From Acidobacteriota bacterium (GTDB lineage Bacteria > Acidobacteriota > Polarisedimenticolia > Gp22-AA2), in contig JAGYID010000009.1 in the NCBI GenBank assembly GCA_018606725.1, positions 1 to 50,123 of the forward strand: a stretch of 50,123 nucleotides of DNA, given 5' to 3'. This document shows positions 1-9,000 of this stretch, piece by piece. The notes below the pieces were generated by a model, which worked only from the letters and a program-made list of their open reading frames with translations, did not search any database and was not told where the DNA came from. The translations under genes and the position numbers were made by a program. The stretch's first letter is position 1. Each line of letters starts with the position of its first letter.

Positions 1-115
1 GAGCGCTTTGTAGCCGAGCCCGCCGTGCGGAGCGCGAGCGAGCACCGCCCGTCGGCGTTCTCCAGCCGATCCGGGCGGCGCGCAGCGTGCCCCGCGAGGT
101 GCAGGCCGCCGCCCC
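1..115 (+). repeat. Partial copy of a dispersed GC-rich repeat
   Basis: The first ~112 bases match 19546-19657 in the same orientation with only about six mismatches (for example at 35, 62, 83, 100 and 104). The second copy is the right part of a larger set of inverted repeats at 19236-19660, so this is probably the end of a similar element whose left part lies outside the window. An open reading frame runs through it into the permease gene, but the repeat is better explained as non-coding; this supports placing the permease start downstream at 192. Confidence 0.8.
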
Positions 116-191
116 TTGGGCGACGGGAAGATCACAGGGCGCCAGCCGCCTTGCGTGGCGTCGCGGACTTGGGCTAGGCTGCCGCCCACTT

Positions 192-1778
192 ATGGCGTCT
201 GCGCGGGCAGCCGCGGTCGAAGACAAAGCCACGGGGTTCATCCGGGGACTCGGCCTGCTCGACTCGACAATGCTGGTCGCCGGGTCGATGATCGGCTCGG
301 GCATCTTCATCGTCTCCGCCGACATCGCGCGGCAGGTCGGCTCGGCCGGCTGGCTGCTGCTGGTGTGGGTCGTCACCGGGCTGCTGACCGTCGCCGCGGC
401 GTTGTCATACGGCGAGCTGGCGGCGATGATGCCGGCGGCCGGCGGGCAGTACGTCTACCTCCGCGAGGCGTACTCGCCGCTGTGGGGCTTCCTTTACGGC
501 TGGACGCTGATCCTGGTGATCCAGAGCGGCACGATCGCCGCGGTCGGCGTCGGGTTCGCGCGCTATCTCGGCGTGCTGGTGCCGTCGATCGCCCCGACGA
601 CGTTCCTCCTCGGGCCGTGGAACCTGTCGCGCAGCTACGCCATCAGCCTGTCGGTGCAGCAGGCGGTCGCCATGGCGATGATCCTGTTCCTGACCTGGAT
701 CAACACGCGCGGCCTGCGCCTCGGGAAACTCATCCAGAACATCTTCACGTCGGCGAAGACGCTGTCGCTGTTGATGTTGATCGTCCTCGGAATCGCCGCC
801 GCCCGGAGCACCGGCGCCCTGGCCGAGAACTTCGCCGAAGCCTGGACGCCGCATGCGCCCGCCGCGATCGCGCCCGACTTCTCGTTCGCGCCGGCCGTCT
901 CGGCCGCCTCCGGGTGGCTGGGGCTCTTGATCGCCTTCTGCGTCGCCCAGGTCGGGTCGCTGTTCTCGGCCGACGCCTGGAACAACATCACCTTCACCGC
1001 CGGCGAGGTGAAGGACCCCAGACGGAATGTGCCATTGTCTCTGGCCCTCGGCACCGGGCTGGTCATCACGCTGTACGTCCTGGCCAACGTCGCCTACCTG
1101 TCGGTGCTGCCGATCGAAAAGATCCAGGGCGCACCCGACGACCGCGTCGCCACCGCGGCGCTGTCGGTGATCTTCGGCGGCGCCGGGGCGGCGATCATGG
1201 CGGCGGCGATCATCGTCTCGACGTTCGGCTGCAACAACGGCCTGATCCTGGCGGGCGCGCGCGTGGTCTACGCGATGGCGAAGGACGGCCTGTTCTTCCG
1301 GGCCACCGGCCGTCTCAACGAGAAACATGTGCCGGCCACCGCCCTGGTCGTGCAGGGGGTCTGGACGGCGCTCCTGGTGCTGCCGCGCGTCCGGCTGCGC
1401 GATGCCGCCGGAGCGCCGCTGCTCGACCCGGCGACCGGGATGGAGCGCTACGGTAACCTGTACAGCAACCTGCTTGACTACGTGGTGTTCTCGGTGCTGG
1501 TGTTCTACGTCCTGACCATCGCCGGCATCTTCGTGCTGCGCCGCACCCGTCCCGACGCCGAGCGGCCGTACCGGGCGTTCGGCTATCCCTGGATCCCGAT
1601 CGCCTACATCGCCGCCGCCGTCCTCATCATGGTCGTCCTGCTCGTCTACCGCACCCAGACGACCTGGCCGGGGATCGTGATCATCCTGACCGGCATCCCG
1701 GTCTACTTCCGGTGGCGCTGGTCGAACGGCCGTCGGGCCGCGACGCCGGCGCCCCCGTCCGCCCCGGCTTCGTTGTAA
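192..1778 (+). CDS. APC-family amino acid permease
   Basis: A 528-residue polytopic inner-membrane transporter of the APC (amino acid-polyamine-organocation) superfamily, expected to import an amino acid by proton-coupled symport or exchange. The first helix carries the family motif GSMIGSGIFIV at about residues 21-31, followed by about eleven more hydrophobic segments. The conserved AGARVVYAMAKDG stretch lies near residue 360. Length is normal for the family. I chose ATG 192 because the in-frame extension to 87 falls in a dispersed repeat and reads as arginine-rich noise. There is no clear ribosome binding site; a possible -10 (TAGGCT, 175-180) with a weak -35 (TTGCGT, 151-156, 18-bp spacer) lies just upstream, so the mRNA may be leaderless. 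The substrate cannot be told from sequence. It stands alone, with transposase debris downstream. Confidence 0.9.
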   Translation: MASARAAAVEDKATGFIRGLGLLDSTMLVAGSMIGSGIFIVSADIARQVGSAGWLLLVWVVTGLLTVAAALSYGELAAMMPAAGGQYVYLREAYSPLWGFLYGWTLILVIQSGTIAAVGVGFARYLGVLVPSIAPTTFLLGPWNLSRSYAISLSVQQAVAMAMILFLTWINTRGLRLGKLIQNIFTSAKTLSLLMLIVLGIAAARSTGALAENFAEAWTPHAPAAIAPDFSFAPAVSAASGWLGLLIAFCVAQVGSLFSADAWNNITFTAGEVKDPRRNVPLSLALGTGLVITLYVLANVAYLSVLPIEKIQGAPDDRVATAALSVIFGGAGAAIMAAAIIVSTFGCNNGLILAGARVVYAMAKDGLFFRATGRLNEKHVPATALVVQGVWTALLVLPRVRLRDAAGAPLLDPATGMERYGNLYSNLLDYVVFSVLVFYVLTIAGIFVLRRTRPDAERPYRAFGYPWIPIAYIAAAVLIMVVLLVYRTQTTWPGIVIILTGIPVYFRWRWSNGRRAATPAPPSAPASL

Positions 1779-1897
1779 ATCCTTAGAAACCCCGGATTTC
1801 CAATTTGAACTCTACCGACTAAACCTTCGGATGTGCGCCGTCATCTCTGTTTATGCGCGTTTTACTGCGATGAGATCGCTCTGGAGGTGCACATCCC

Positions 1898-2112
1898 GTG
1901 GGTCAGAAACAAAATCAGCCCTTTCAGCTCTGTTCAATGCTTCCTTAAGAAGGTTGACTCCCAGGCGTCGCGAGTGACTACCGATGGCGGCCTGATTCTA
2001 GTTCGTGAGTTGGATGAGCGACTGGGTCTGGAGAAGCTCATCGAGGAACACTTGAGCGACTCACGACAAGGCTTGAACAAGCAATTCACGCTGGCCGATC
2101 TGCTGCGGCAGT
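1898..2112 (+). pseudogene. IS1380-family transposase remnant (N-terminal piece)
   Basis: A GTG at 1898 with a GGAGG-like site at 1882 begins the N terminus of an IS1380-type transposase. The reading frame breaks near 1935-1950 and resumes in another frame at about 1955 with SRVTTDGGLILVRELDERLG, then continues through LADLLRQS near 2112. This is only the first ~70 residues of a protein that is normally over 400 residues, so it is dead. The AT-richer stretch 1781-1830 just upstream may be the old left end of the insertion sequence (inference). At about 2113 the sequence switches abruptly to a different transposase family. Confidence 0.75.
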
Positions 2113-2118
2113 CGGGAA

Positions 2119-2295
2119 GAGGTACTCGACGTGCATCTCTTCGACAGCCTGAACCGGGTCCGCGAGCTGACCTATGGGTGGCTGCACATCTACAACGAAA
2201 CCCGGCCCCGCGATGTCCTGGGTCGGGTCCCTCCGGCCGTCTTCCGCAGACGGCTCGAGGATCTGAGAAACTCTACATTCGAGTTGTCTGCTTGA
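2119..2295 (+). pseudogene. IS3-family transposase (integrase) C-terminal remnant
   Basis: In a different frame from the preceding fragment, 2119-2295 encodes about 58 residues ending in a TGA: EVLDVHLFDSLNRVRELTYG, then WLHIYNETRPRDVLGRVPP, then AVFRRRLEDL. This is the typical C-terminal tail of IS3-group OrfB integrases, where the YNEERPHxxLG motif closes the rve catalytic domain. The catalytic DDE residues are absent, so only the last quarter of the gene survives. It abuts the IS1380 remnant directly, which implies one insertion or deletion event across two elements. Confidence 0.72.
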
Positions 2296-2391
2296 CGGGG
2301 AAGCTTATGGATCGAGCGGAATTAGCCGCGTGAGAGGACATCAAGCGGCCTTGCCGACAACCTCCGCACAGACCGTGGTCGACTTCCCGGC

Positions 2392-5013
2392 TTACTCTCG
2401 AACGGCCGGGCCAAAGACCGTCGAGAGCCCGTTCTTGTGGAGGATCTCGATGTAGACGTTGCGGCCGCTCTTGTGCTTCGGGATGAAATACGCATAACTA
2501 GCCCCCAAGCCGGTGATGCATTCCTCGCACGGGATGCGCACATGGTTCAACAGTGTCCGGGCTCCCTGCGCATTGAGAGTGAACAGGTTGAACCCGATGA
2601 GGTTGAACTCGGACGCGGTGGTCCAGGTTGCCGTCCCTGACCCACGGCTCAGTTGCGACCCGAATGAAGTCGTGAATGCGACGATCTCGGGAGTGTTGTC
2701 ACAGACATCGCCCAAGAGGTCGCCATCAATGTTCTCCTGACCCGGGTTGGGAACCGTCGGACAGTTGTCGCTCGCGTCGCACACACCGTCGCCGTCAGCA
2801 TCCGCGTTTCCAGGACAGCTTTGATTGACAAGCACCACAATCGTGCTGGCGCTCCCCAGAGAGCTCGCGACCAGGAGGTCGGGGCGCCCGTCCTTGGTGA
2901 CATCCTCCGCGATCAGACCCACGGGATCCGGCCACGCGGCGAAGTGCTGCGCAGGCGTGAGTCTGGACCCATCGTTCAGGAAGATCGCAACGCTACCGGT
3001 TCTGAGGTACGCGACGCCCAGATCCATCCGGCCGTCCACGTTGAAGTCCTTCGCGACGACCGGGGAGGGCCCATCGACGGCAGCGAGGACGATGGGAGCG
3101 CCGAAGGTCCCGTCCCCTGCGCCGAGGAGGAGAGACACGCCGTCGGGAAACAGGGCGCTTGTGCCGAAGGGGAGATCGTTGGACACCGCCAGATCTTCCA
3201 TCCCGTCGGCATTGAAATCACCGATCGCCACGGAGGTCGGATAGCTACCGGCGCCGAAGGTGACCTGCGGCTGGAAGGTCCCATCGCCCCTGCCGATCAA
3301 GATGGATACATCGTGCGAGTTGAAATTTGCGACGACCAGATCGGTTCGACCGTCGGTATCGAGATCCCCGACGGAGATGAATCTCGGACTTGTGCCCACC
3401 GGCAGGAAGGATGCGCTCGCGAAGGAGCCATCGCCGTTCCCCAACAGAACGGAGAGAGCATTGGATCCTTCATCGGCGATCGCAACGTCGGCTCGCTGGT
3501 CGCCGTTGAAGTCGCCGACCACCACATGGACAGGGGCCGTACCTACAGGAACCCGGGTCGGTGATGAAAAAGTTCCGTCACCCGACCCGAGAAGAACGAG
3601 AGCATCGTAAATCGTCGTGAAAGGTCGCGGACTGTGATCGACCGCGATCAGGTCCTGTCGGCCGTCGCGATTGAAATCCCCGACGGCGACTGACCGGACA
3701 TCGCCTCGGGCGGGGAATGAAGTCTCGGCGCCGAAGAGGCCACCACCGGTCCCCAGGACCACTGAGACCGAGGCCCCACTTCCCCAGGCAAGGTCGATTT
3801 CACCATCCGAGTTGAAATCGCCGGCCACCGTGGTAGGCGTGGCCGAGGCGAATGAGCGTGGCGGCACGATGAAAGTCCCATCCCCTTTGCCGATGTAGAC
3901 GGTGTTGGTGTGTCCGACGGCAACGTCGAGGTGCCCATCGGCGTTGAAGTCGGCCGCTGCGGTCGGGCTGCCGCCTCCCCTCCCGCTGTACAAGGTTTGC
4001 GGCAGTGAGCGAAAGGTTCCGTCACCGTTGCCGAGAAACATCGCCAGCCCCTCGGCGACGTCGGGCCATCCATCGCCGTCAAAATCTCCTGTCGCGGGAG
4101 TCGAGACGCAGCAGGATGGAAGGCTCCCTGCCGGGGTGATCGTCCCGCTCGCGCTTCCCAGATAGATCGTGCCCCCGACCGGCAGGACGAGGTCGAAGAT
4201 TCCATCCCTGTTGAAATCGGCCACGGCGGGCTTGAAGCTGCAAAAGGGGACAGAGAAGAAAGGGCCCGCCGTAAAGTTTCCGTCACCCCTATTGAAAAAG
4301 AACGCCAGATAGGTGTTCGGAGGATCGAAGCTCTGCCCTCCCGTGATCGCCAGGTCCACCTTCTGATCGCCGTTGAAATCACCGACCGCGACCGCCTGTG
4401 GGTTGGGTCCGACCAGTAGCGTCCGGGCCGTGAAGGTGCCGTCACCGTTGCTGATGAGGACGGCAGCGCTGCCGTCACTGCTGAAGGAGTTCGGGACGAT
4501 GATGTCGTCCATCCCGTCTCCGTTCAGGTCGGCCGCCGCAAGTGCGCGAGGGCCATACCCGATTGGAAAGCGCACCGGCGGCGCGAAGGTTCCGTCGCCG
4601 CCCCCCATCAGGATCGAGATATCGCTGGGGTACGGAAAGCTTCCTCCGGAATCGAAATTGGAGACCGCGATATCGAATGCTCTATCCCCGTTGAAATCAC
4701 CCACCGCGATATAGACGGAGAAACCTGCCGGACCGTTCCCGACGGGAAGGCGGACCCCGGTCGCGAAAGCGCCGCCACCAAGACCGAGGAACACGGATAC
4801 GTAGCCTGTGCCTGGAGTCGGGAGCGCCAGGTCGGCTTTGCCGTCGTGATCGAAGTCGGCGACTTCGATCTGGTAGTACGTCGTTGGGTCTACGACGAAC
4901 TGCGGGTTGGGGAAGAGCGGTGCCGCCACGATCGGGCCCACAACAACGATGGCCAGCGCCGGCAATAAGATGCCGATATGCTTCACGCGGGTACCGAGAG
5001 TGCGCTTCGTCAT
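2392..5013 (-). CDS. Large secreted VCBS/FG-GAP repeat protein with thrombospondin type 3 repeat
   Basis: An 873-residue exported protein. A signal peptide (KHIGILLPALAIVVVGPIVA, about residues 10-29) is followed by some 13 FG-GAP/VCBS-type repeats of the form DFNGDGxxDLA...LLGxGDGTF that fill residues ~45-740. Such repeats bind calcium in Asp loops and build beta-propellers. Then come a Cys/Asp-rich thrombospondin type 3 segment (DADGDGVCDASDNCP) and a C-terminal beta-sandwich-like region (TATWTTASEFNLIGFN) common at the end of exported proteins in Acidobacteriota-like genomes. An AGGAGG site sits directly before tandem ATGs at 5016 and 5013; spacing favours 5013, and the longer in-frame start at 5130 has no such site. 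The gene is visibly less GC-rich than the genes around it and lies next to transposase debris. Role unknown; surface adhesion or structure is plausible. Confidence 0.85.
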   Translation of the reverse strand: MTKRTLGTRVKHIGILLPALAIVVVGPIVAAPLFPNPQFVVDPTTYYQIEVADFDHDGKADLALPTPGTGYVSVFLGLGGGAFATGVRLPVGNGPAGFSVYIAVGDFNGDRAFDIAVSNFDSGGSFPYPSDISILMGGGDGTFAPPVRFPIGYGPRALAAADLNGDGMDDIIVPNSFSSDGSAAVLISNGDGTFTARTLLVGPNPQAVAVGDFNGDQKVDLAITGGQSFDPPNTYLAFFFNRGDGNFTAGPFFSVPFCSFKPAVADFNRDGIFDLVLPVGGTIYLGSASGTITPAGSLPSCCVSTPATGDFDGDGWPDVAEGLAMFLGNGDGTFRSLPQTLYSGRGGGSPTAAADFNADGHLDVAVGHTNTVYIGKGDGTFIVPPRSFASATPTTVAGDFNSDGEIDLAWGSGASVSVVLGTGGGLFGAETSFPARGDVRSVAVGDFNRDGRQDLIAVDHSPRPFTTIYDALVLLGSGDGTFSSPTRVPVGTAPVHVVVGDFNGDQRADVAIADEGSNALSVLLGNGDGSFASASFLPVGTSPRFISVGDLDTDGRTDLVVANFNSHDVSILIGRGDGTFQPQVTFGAGSYPTSVAIGDFNADGMEDLAVSNDLPFGTSALFPDGVSLLLGAGDGTFGAPIVLAAVDGPSPVVAKDFNVDGRMDLGVAYLRTGSVAIFLNDGSRLTPAQHFAAWPDPVGLIAEDVTKDGRPDLLVASSLGSASTIVVLVNQSCPGNADADGDGVCDASDNCPTVPNPGQENIDGDLLGDVCDNTPEIVAFTTSFGSQLSRGSGTATWTTASEFNLIGFNLFTLNAQGARTLLNHVRIPCEECITGLGASYAYFIPKHKSGRNVYIEILHKNGLSTVFGPAVRE

Positions 5014-5016
5014 CAT

Positions 5017-5755
5017 GACCTCCTCCCTTCCCTTGCGGAACAGGATTCGAGAGAAAAGTATGAAAGGTCGTGACCGGATAGCTGAGTCAACCGGTAGTGT
5101 ACCGTGAAGCGACAGGCGATGCGAAGTCAATCCGGTTGTTGCCCCGTGAACTTCGGTTCAGCAGCGTCCGCGGCGCAAGCTGCAGACGGTTCTCTGCTGA
5201 TCGAAGCGGTCTCGGGATCGATGACCTCGTAAGAGAGATTCACTGCCAGGGTCGCATTTGCCGCGAGGGGGGCTCGGGGTTCTCTGGTCAACGGGTTGAA
5301 CGAGGGCGTGGAGGCCACCCTCAAGAGAGGCCGGAACCGGGACGCTGTCTGGAAGAATGGAAGGAGCCCCGGCCGCTGTCTCGACAGGGGGCCCTTGCTG
5401 GCGACCCGAGCGACTCGGATCTTATGATGTCTGGATCCCCAAGCGACAGTTTCTTCGGGCCCGCGGTTACCTATCAGATTACTCGGCTCAGCTCTTTTTC
5501 CAGCAATAGGCCAAGCCCAGAGGACCAAGTGCCGTTCTACGGAACAGGGGAGGGTCAGCTTCGCGCAGGATGAGAGCGCCGACATCCTTAAATATGACCG
5601 TGTCCCAGTTTTCTAATGGCAGAGCGCGAACGGGCGCTGCTGAGGCCAAGCATACGGCGCGACAGCACGGCGTGTCGTAGCCAGCTTCCATCGGTTTCAG
5701 CGATCCCGGATGCCCCCACATCTCACACCGCGTCGCTGATCCCCTTCGTCCCGTC
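5017..5755. other. Non-coding or decayed stretch, no recognisable gene
   Basis: About 740 bases upstream of the VCBS gene. Short open frames exist on both strands (for example 5127-5585 minus), but they have no ribosome binding site, no recognisable motif and mutually overlapping frames. Base composition is lower in GC than the core genes, as in the rest of the 1.8-6.0 kb island. I see no tRNA, terminator or clear promoter here. It probably holds decayed foreign DNA together with the ABC fragment that follows. Confidence 0.5.
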
Positions 5756-5757
5756 AG

Positions 5758-6010
5758 CCAACCGGGCTGTTGCGGTGGAACGCCGGGTGTGATCGGATCA
5801 GATCCGAATCTCCTTCGAGGAGCGCCCGGTCTCGCGCCACAGTACGATCCGATCCGCCAGGGCGAACGGTTCCTCTCGGTCGTGCGTCACGTAAAGCAAC
5901 GAGAATCCAAACTCCCCCCGGAGGTGGAGAATTTCGCCACGCAGCCTGGGATTGAGTTCCTCGTCGAGCGTAAAAGCCCGGCCCGCGGCCCCCTCTCACG
6001 CTCGCCGCCG
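5758..6010 (-). pseudogene. Decayed ABC transporter ATP-binding subunit fragment
   Basis: On the minus strand, 5968-5831 reads without interruption as LDEELNPRLRGEILHLRGE, then FGFSLLYVTHDREEPFALAD, then RIVLWRE. This is the Walker B/D-loop (LLDEPLSNLDPRLR in intact proteins) through the H-loop (YVTHDxEEAxxLADRI) of a ModC/PotA-like importer ATPase. The upstream part, where the LSGGQ signature should be, survives only as out-of-frame hints (GGERERGPR), and the downstream part continues in another frame as LLEGDSDLIRSHPAFH. No Walker A region is present. At least two frameshifts and loss of most of the gene make it a pseudogene. No partner permease or binding protein lies nearby. Confidence 0.7.
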
Positions 6011-6058
6011 GCTGCCTTGAAGGACTTGCGCGGCGAGCCGTACTAGAATGTCCGGCCT

Positions 6059-9000
6059 ATGTCACTGATGCGCCTGCCGCTGGCGATCGCAACCATCGCG
6101 CTGCTTCTCGCGGCGTCCCCGCCGCCCGCCTCCGCGGCGACCAACCATCTCGCCGGCCAGACCAGCCCGTATCTCCTGGAGCACCTGGGCAATCCGGTCG
6201 ACTGGTACCCGTGGGGCGACGAGGCGCTGCGGCGCGCCAGGGTGGAGGACCGGCCGATCTTCCTGTCGATCGGCTACTCGGCCTGCCACTGGTGCCACGT
6301 CATGGAGCGGGAGTCGTTCGAGGACGCGGGGATCGCCGCCGTCCTCAACGCCCGCTTCGTGCCGATCAAAGTCGATCGCGAGGAGCGCCCGGATCTCGAT
6401 CGGATCTACATGGCCGCGGTCGTGGCGCTGACCGGCGGCGGCGGGTGGCCGATGTCGGTGTTCCTGGCCCCGAACCTGCAGCCGTTCTTCGGCGCCACCT
6501 ACCTGCCGCGCGACCGCTTTCTGGAGATCCTGAATGGCGTCGCCCGGACCTGGGCCGAGCGGCGCGACCAGGTGATCGCGACCGCCGCGAAGGTGCAGGC
6601 GATGGTCGAGCAGGAGCTGGCCGCCGGACCGGCGGCCGAGGCCCCGGTGCCGGCGCCGGAGTTGCGGGCGGCGGCGATCGACAGCCTGCGCGCCGGTTTC
6701 GATCGACGGGATGGCGGCTTCGGGGCGGCGCCCAAGTTCCCGCCGTACGGAGCGCTGGCCATCCTGCTGCGGTCGCACGCCGCGACCGGCGACGCGGAGG
6801 CGCTCGACATGGCGGTCCGGACCCTGGATGCCATGGCGCGCGGCGGCCTGCACGACCAGATCGGCGGCGGCTTCCACCGCTACTCCACCGACGCCCGCTG
6901 GTTCGCGCCCCACTTCGAGAAGATGCTGTACGACAACGCCCTGCTCGCGCCGCTGTACCTGGAGGCCTGGAAGCAAACCGGCCGGGTCGATTTCCGCCGG
7001 GTGGCGGAGGGGGCGCTCGCCTGGGCCGGGCGCGAGATGACCGATCCGGCCGGCGCCTTCTATGCCACGCTCGACGCCGACAGTGAGGGTGAGGAAGGGC
7101 GTTTCTATCTCTGGACGACGGCCGAGGTGCGCCGGGTCCTGGGCGATGACGAAGCGCGCCTGGTCATCGACTATTACGGCATGACGGAAGCCGGCAATTT
7201 CCGGGCCGGGCAGAACATCCTGTACGTGCCGGTGCCGGTGCCGCTGCCGGATTTCGCCCGCCGGAAGCAGCTGGACGGCACCGGCCTGCGCGCCAGGCTC
7301 GACGCGGACCGCGCCATCCTGCTCGCCGTCCGGGATCGCCGGCCGCGGCCGCACCGCGACGGGAAGATCCTGACGGCCTGGAACGGCCTGATGATCTCGA
7401 CCCTGGCGCGCGCCGCGCAGATCACCGGCGATGATGCGTGGCGGGCGTCCGCCGAGCGCGCCGCGACGGCCATCGCCGCCCGGGTCCAGTCGGGCGACGG
7501 CCGGCTGCGGGCGTCGTGGACTTCCGGACGTGCCGGACCGCCCGGCTATCTGGACGATTATGCGTTTCTGGCGCGCGCCTACCTCGACCTGCACGCAACG
7601 ACCGGCCGGCGGAGCTGGCTCGACCGGGCGGCGTCGACCGTCAGGGCCGCCGCGCCGTTCCGCGACCCGGGCGGCGGCTTCTTCTTCACGTCGGAGGAGC
7701 ATCGCGACCTGATCGCGCGCGCCATGGACTTTCAAGATACGTCGCTGCCGTCGGGCAACGCGATCATGGCGGAGTGCCTGGTCCGGCTGGCCGACGCCCT
7801 CGGCGAGACCGGCTGGCGCGACGAGGCGGCGCGCACCATCCGCCGCGCGGCGCCCGGCATGCGCCGGTCGCCGGTCGCCTATGCGTCGATGATCCTGGCG
7901 GCCGAATCGCTCGAGAGTCCACCGGCGCCGGCGGTGGAACCGGCCGCCGCCGGCCCGGGAGCCGCCGCGGGCGAACCGGCTGCCGGCGTCGCGGCCGGAG
8001 GCGTGGCGCGCGGCACGGTCGTGGGCCGCGCCAATGCCGAGCGGGTGGTCGAGGGGACGATCGCCACCCCGGCGCTGACCATCCGCCCCGGCCAGGCGGT
8101 GACCCTGTCGCTCGAGCTGTCGATCAAGGACGGCTGGCACGTCAATTCGCACGCTCCGACGCTCGAGTACCTGATCCCGACCAAGGTGACGCTGCCGTCA
8201 CCCGGGCAGGCGATGGTCGACTCGATCGACTATCCGGCGGGCAAGCTGGTCACGCTCGAGTTCGCCAAGGAGAAGCTGTCGGTCTACGAGGGCAGGACGA
8301 CGATCCGCGTCAATCTCCGCCCGTCGCCGGATGGGCCGGATGGCCCGCAGGGGGCGCGCGCCATCGTCCTGCGGGTCGGCTACCAGGCGTGCAGCCACAA
8401 GGTCTGCCTGGCGCCGGAGACGCTGGAGTTCTCGGTGCTGCTGACGGTCGAGGGGGAGCCGGTGGCCCTGTCGCCGGCGCCGGCGGACGCGGCCGGCGCC
8501 GTTCCCGGCGACGCGCCGGGCGCGACCGACGGCGCCGGCGGGATGGGGGCGGTCCTCGCCGAGCGCGGCCTGCTGGGGTTCCTCGTGCTGATCTTCCTGG
8601 CCGGCCTGGCCCTCGACCTGACGCCGTGCGTCTACCCGCTGGTGCCGGTGACGATCTCCTTTTTCGCCGGCCAGGCGTCCGGTTCCTGGGGCCGGCGCAT
8701 CGCCCTGCCATCGCTGTATGTCCTCGGGATGGCGCTGACCTATTCGCTGCTCGGGGTGGCGGCCGGCCTGTCGGGAGGCCTGTTCGGCGCCACCCTGCAG
8801 AACCCCTGGATCGTCGGCGTCCTGGTGCTGCTGTTCGTCGGGATGGCCCTGTCGATGTTCGGCCTCTTCGAGTTCCGGCTGCCGGGGTTCCTGACGCGCT
8901 TCGGGGGCGGCCGGCGGGGGCCGATCGGGGCGCTGATCATGGGACTGACGATGGGGATCGTCGCGGCACCCTGCATCGGTCCGTTCGTGGTCGGTCTGCT

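Noticed and set aside
87-191. Extended N terminus of the APC permease
   Set aside because: The extension is encoded by a dispersed repeat also present at 19546 and adds a non-conserved Arg/Ala-rich segment before the first helix.
2392-5013. Regular repeats in this region as a CRISPR array
   Set aside because: The periodicity is that of protein repeats (FG-GAP/VCBS, about 60 codons each) and is in frame with a coding sequence; there are no identical direct repeats with unique spacers.
5127-5585. Possible genes on either strand upstream of the VCBS gene
   Set aside because: Overlapping open frames of similar length on both strands, no ribosome binding sites and no recognisable motifs.
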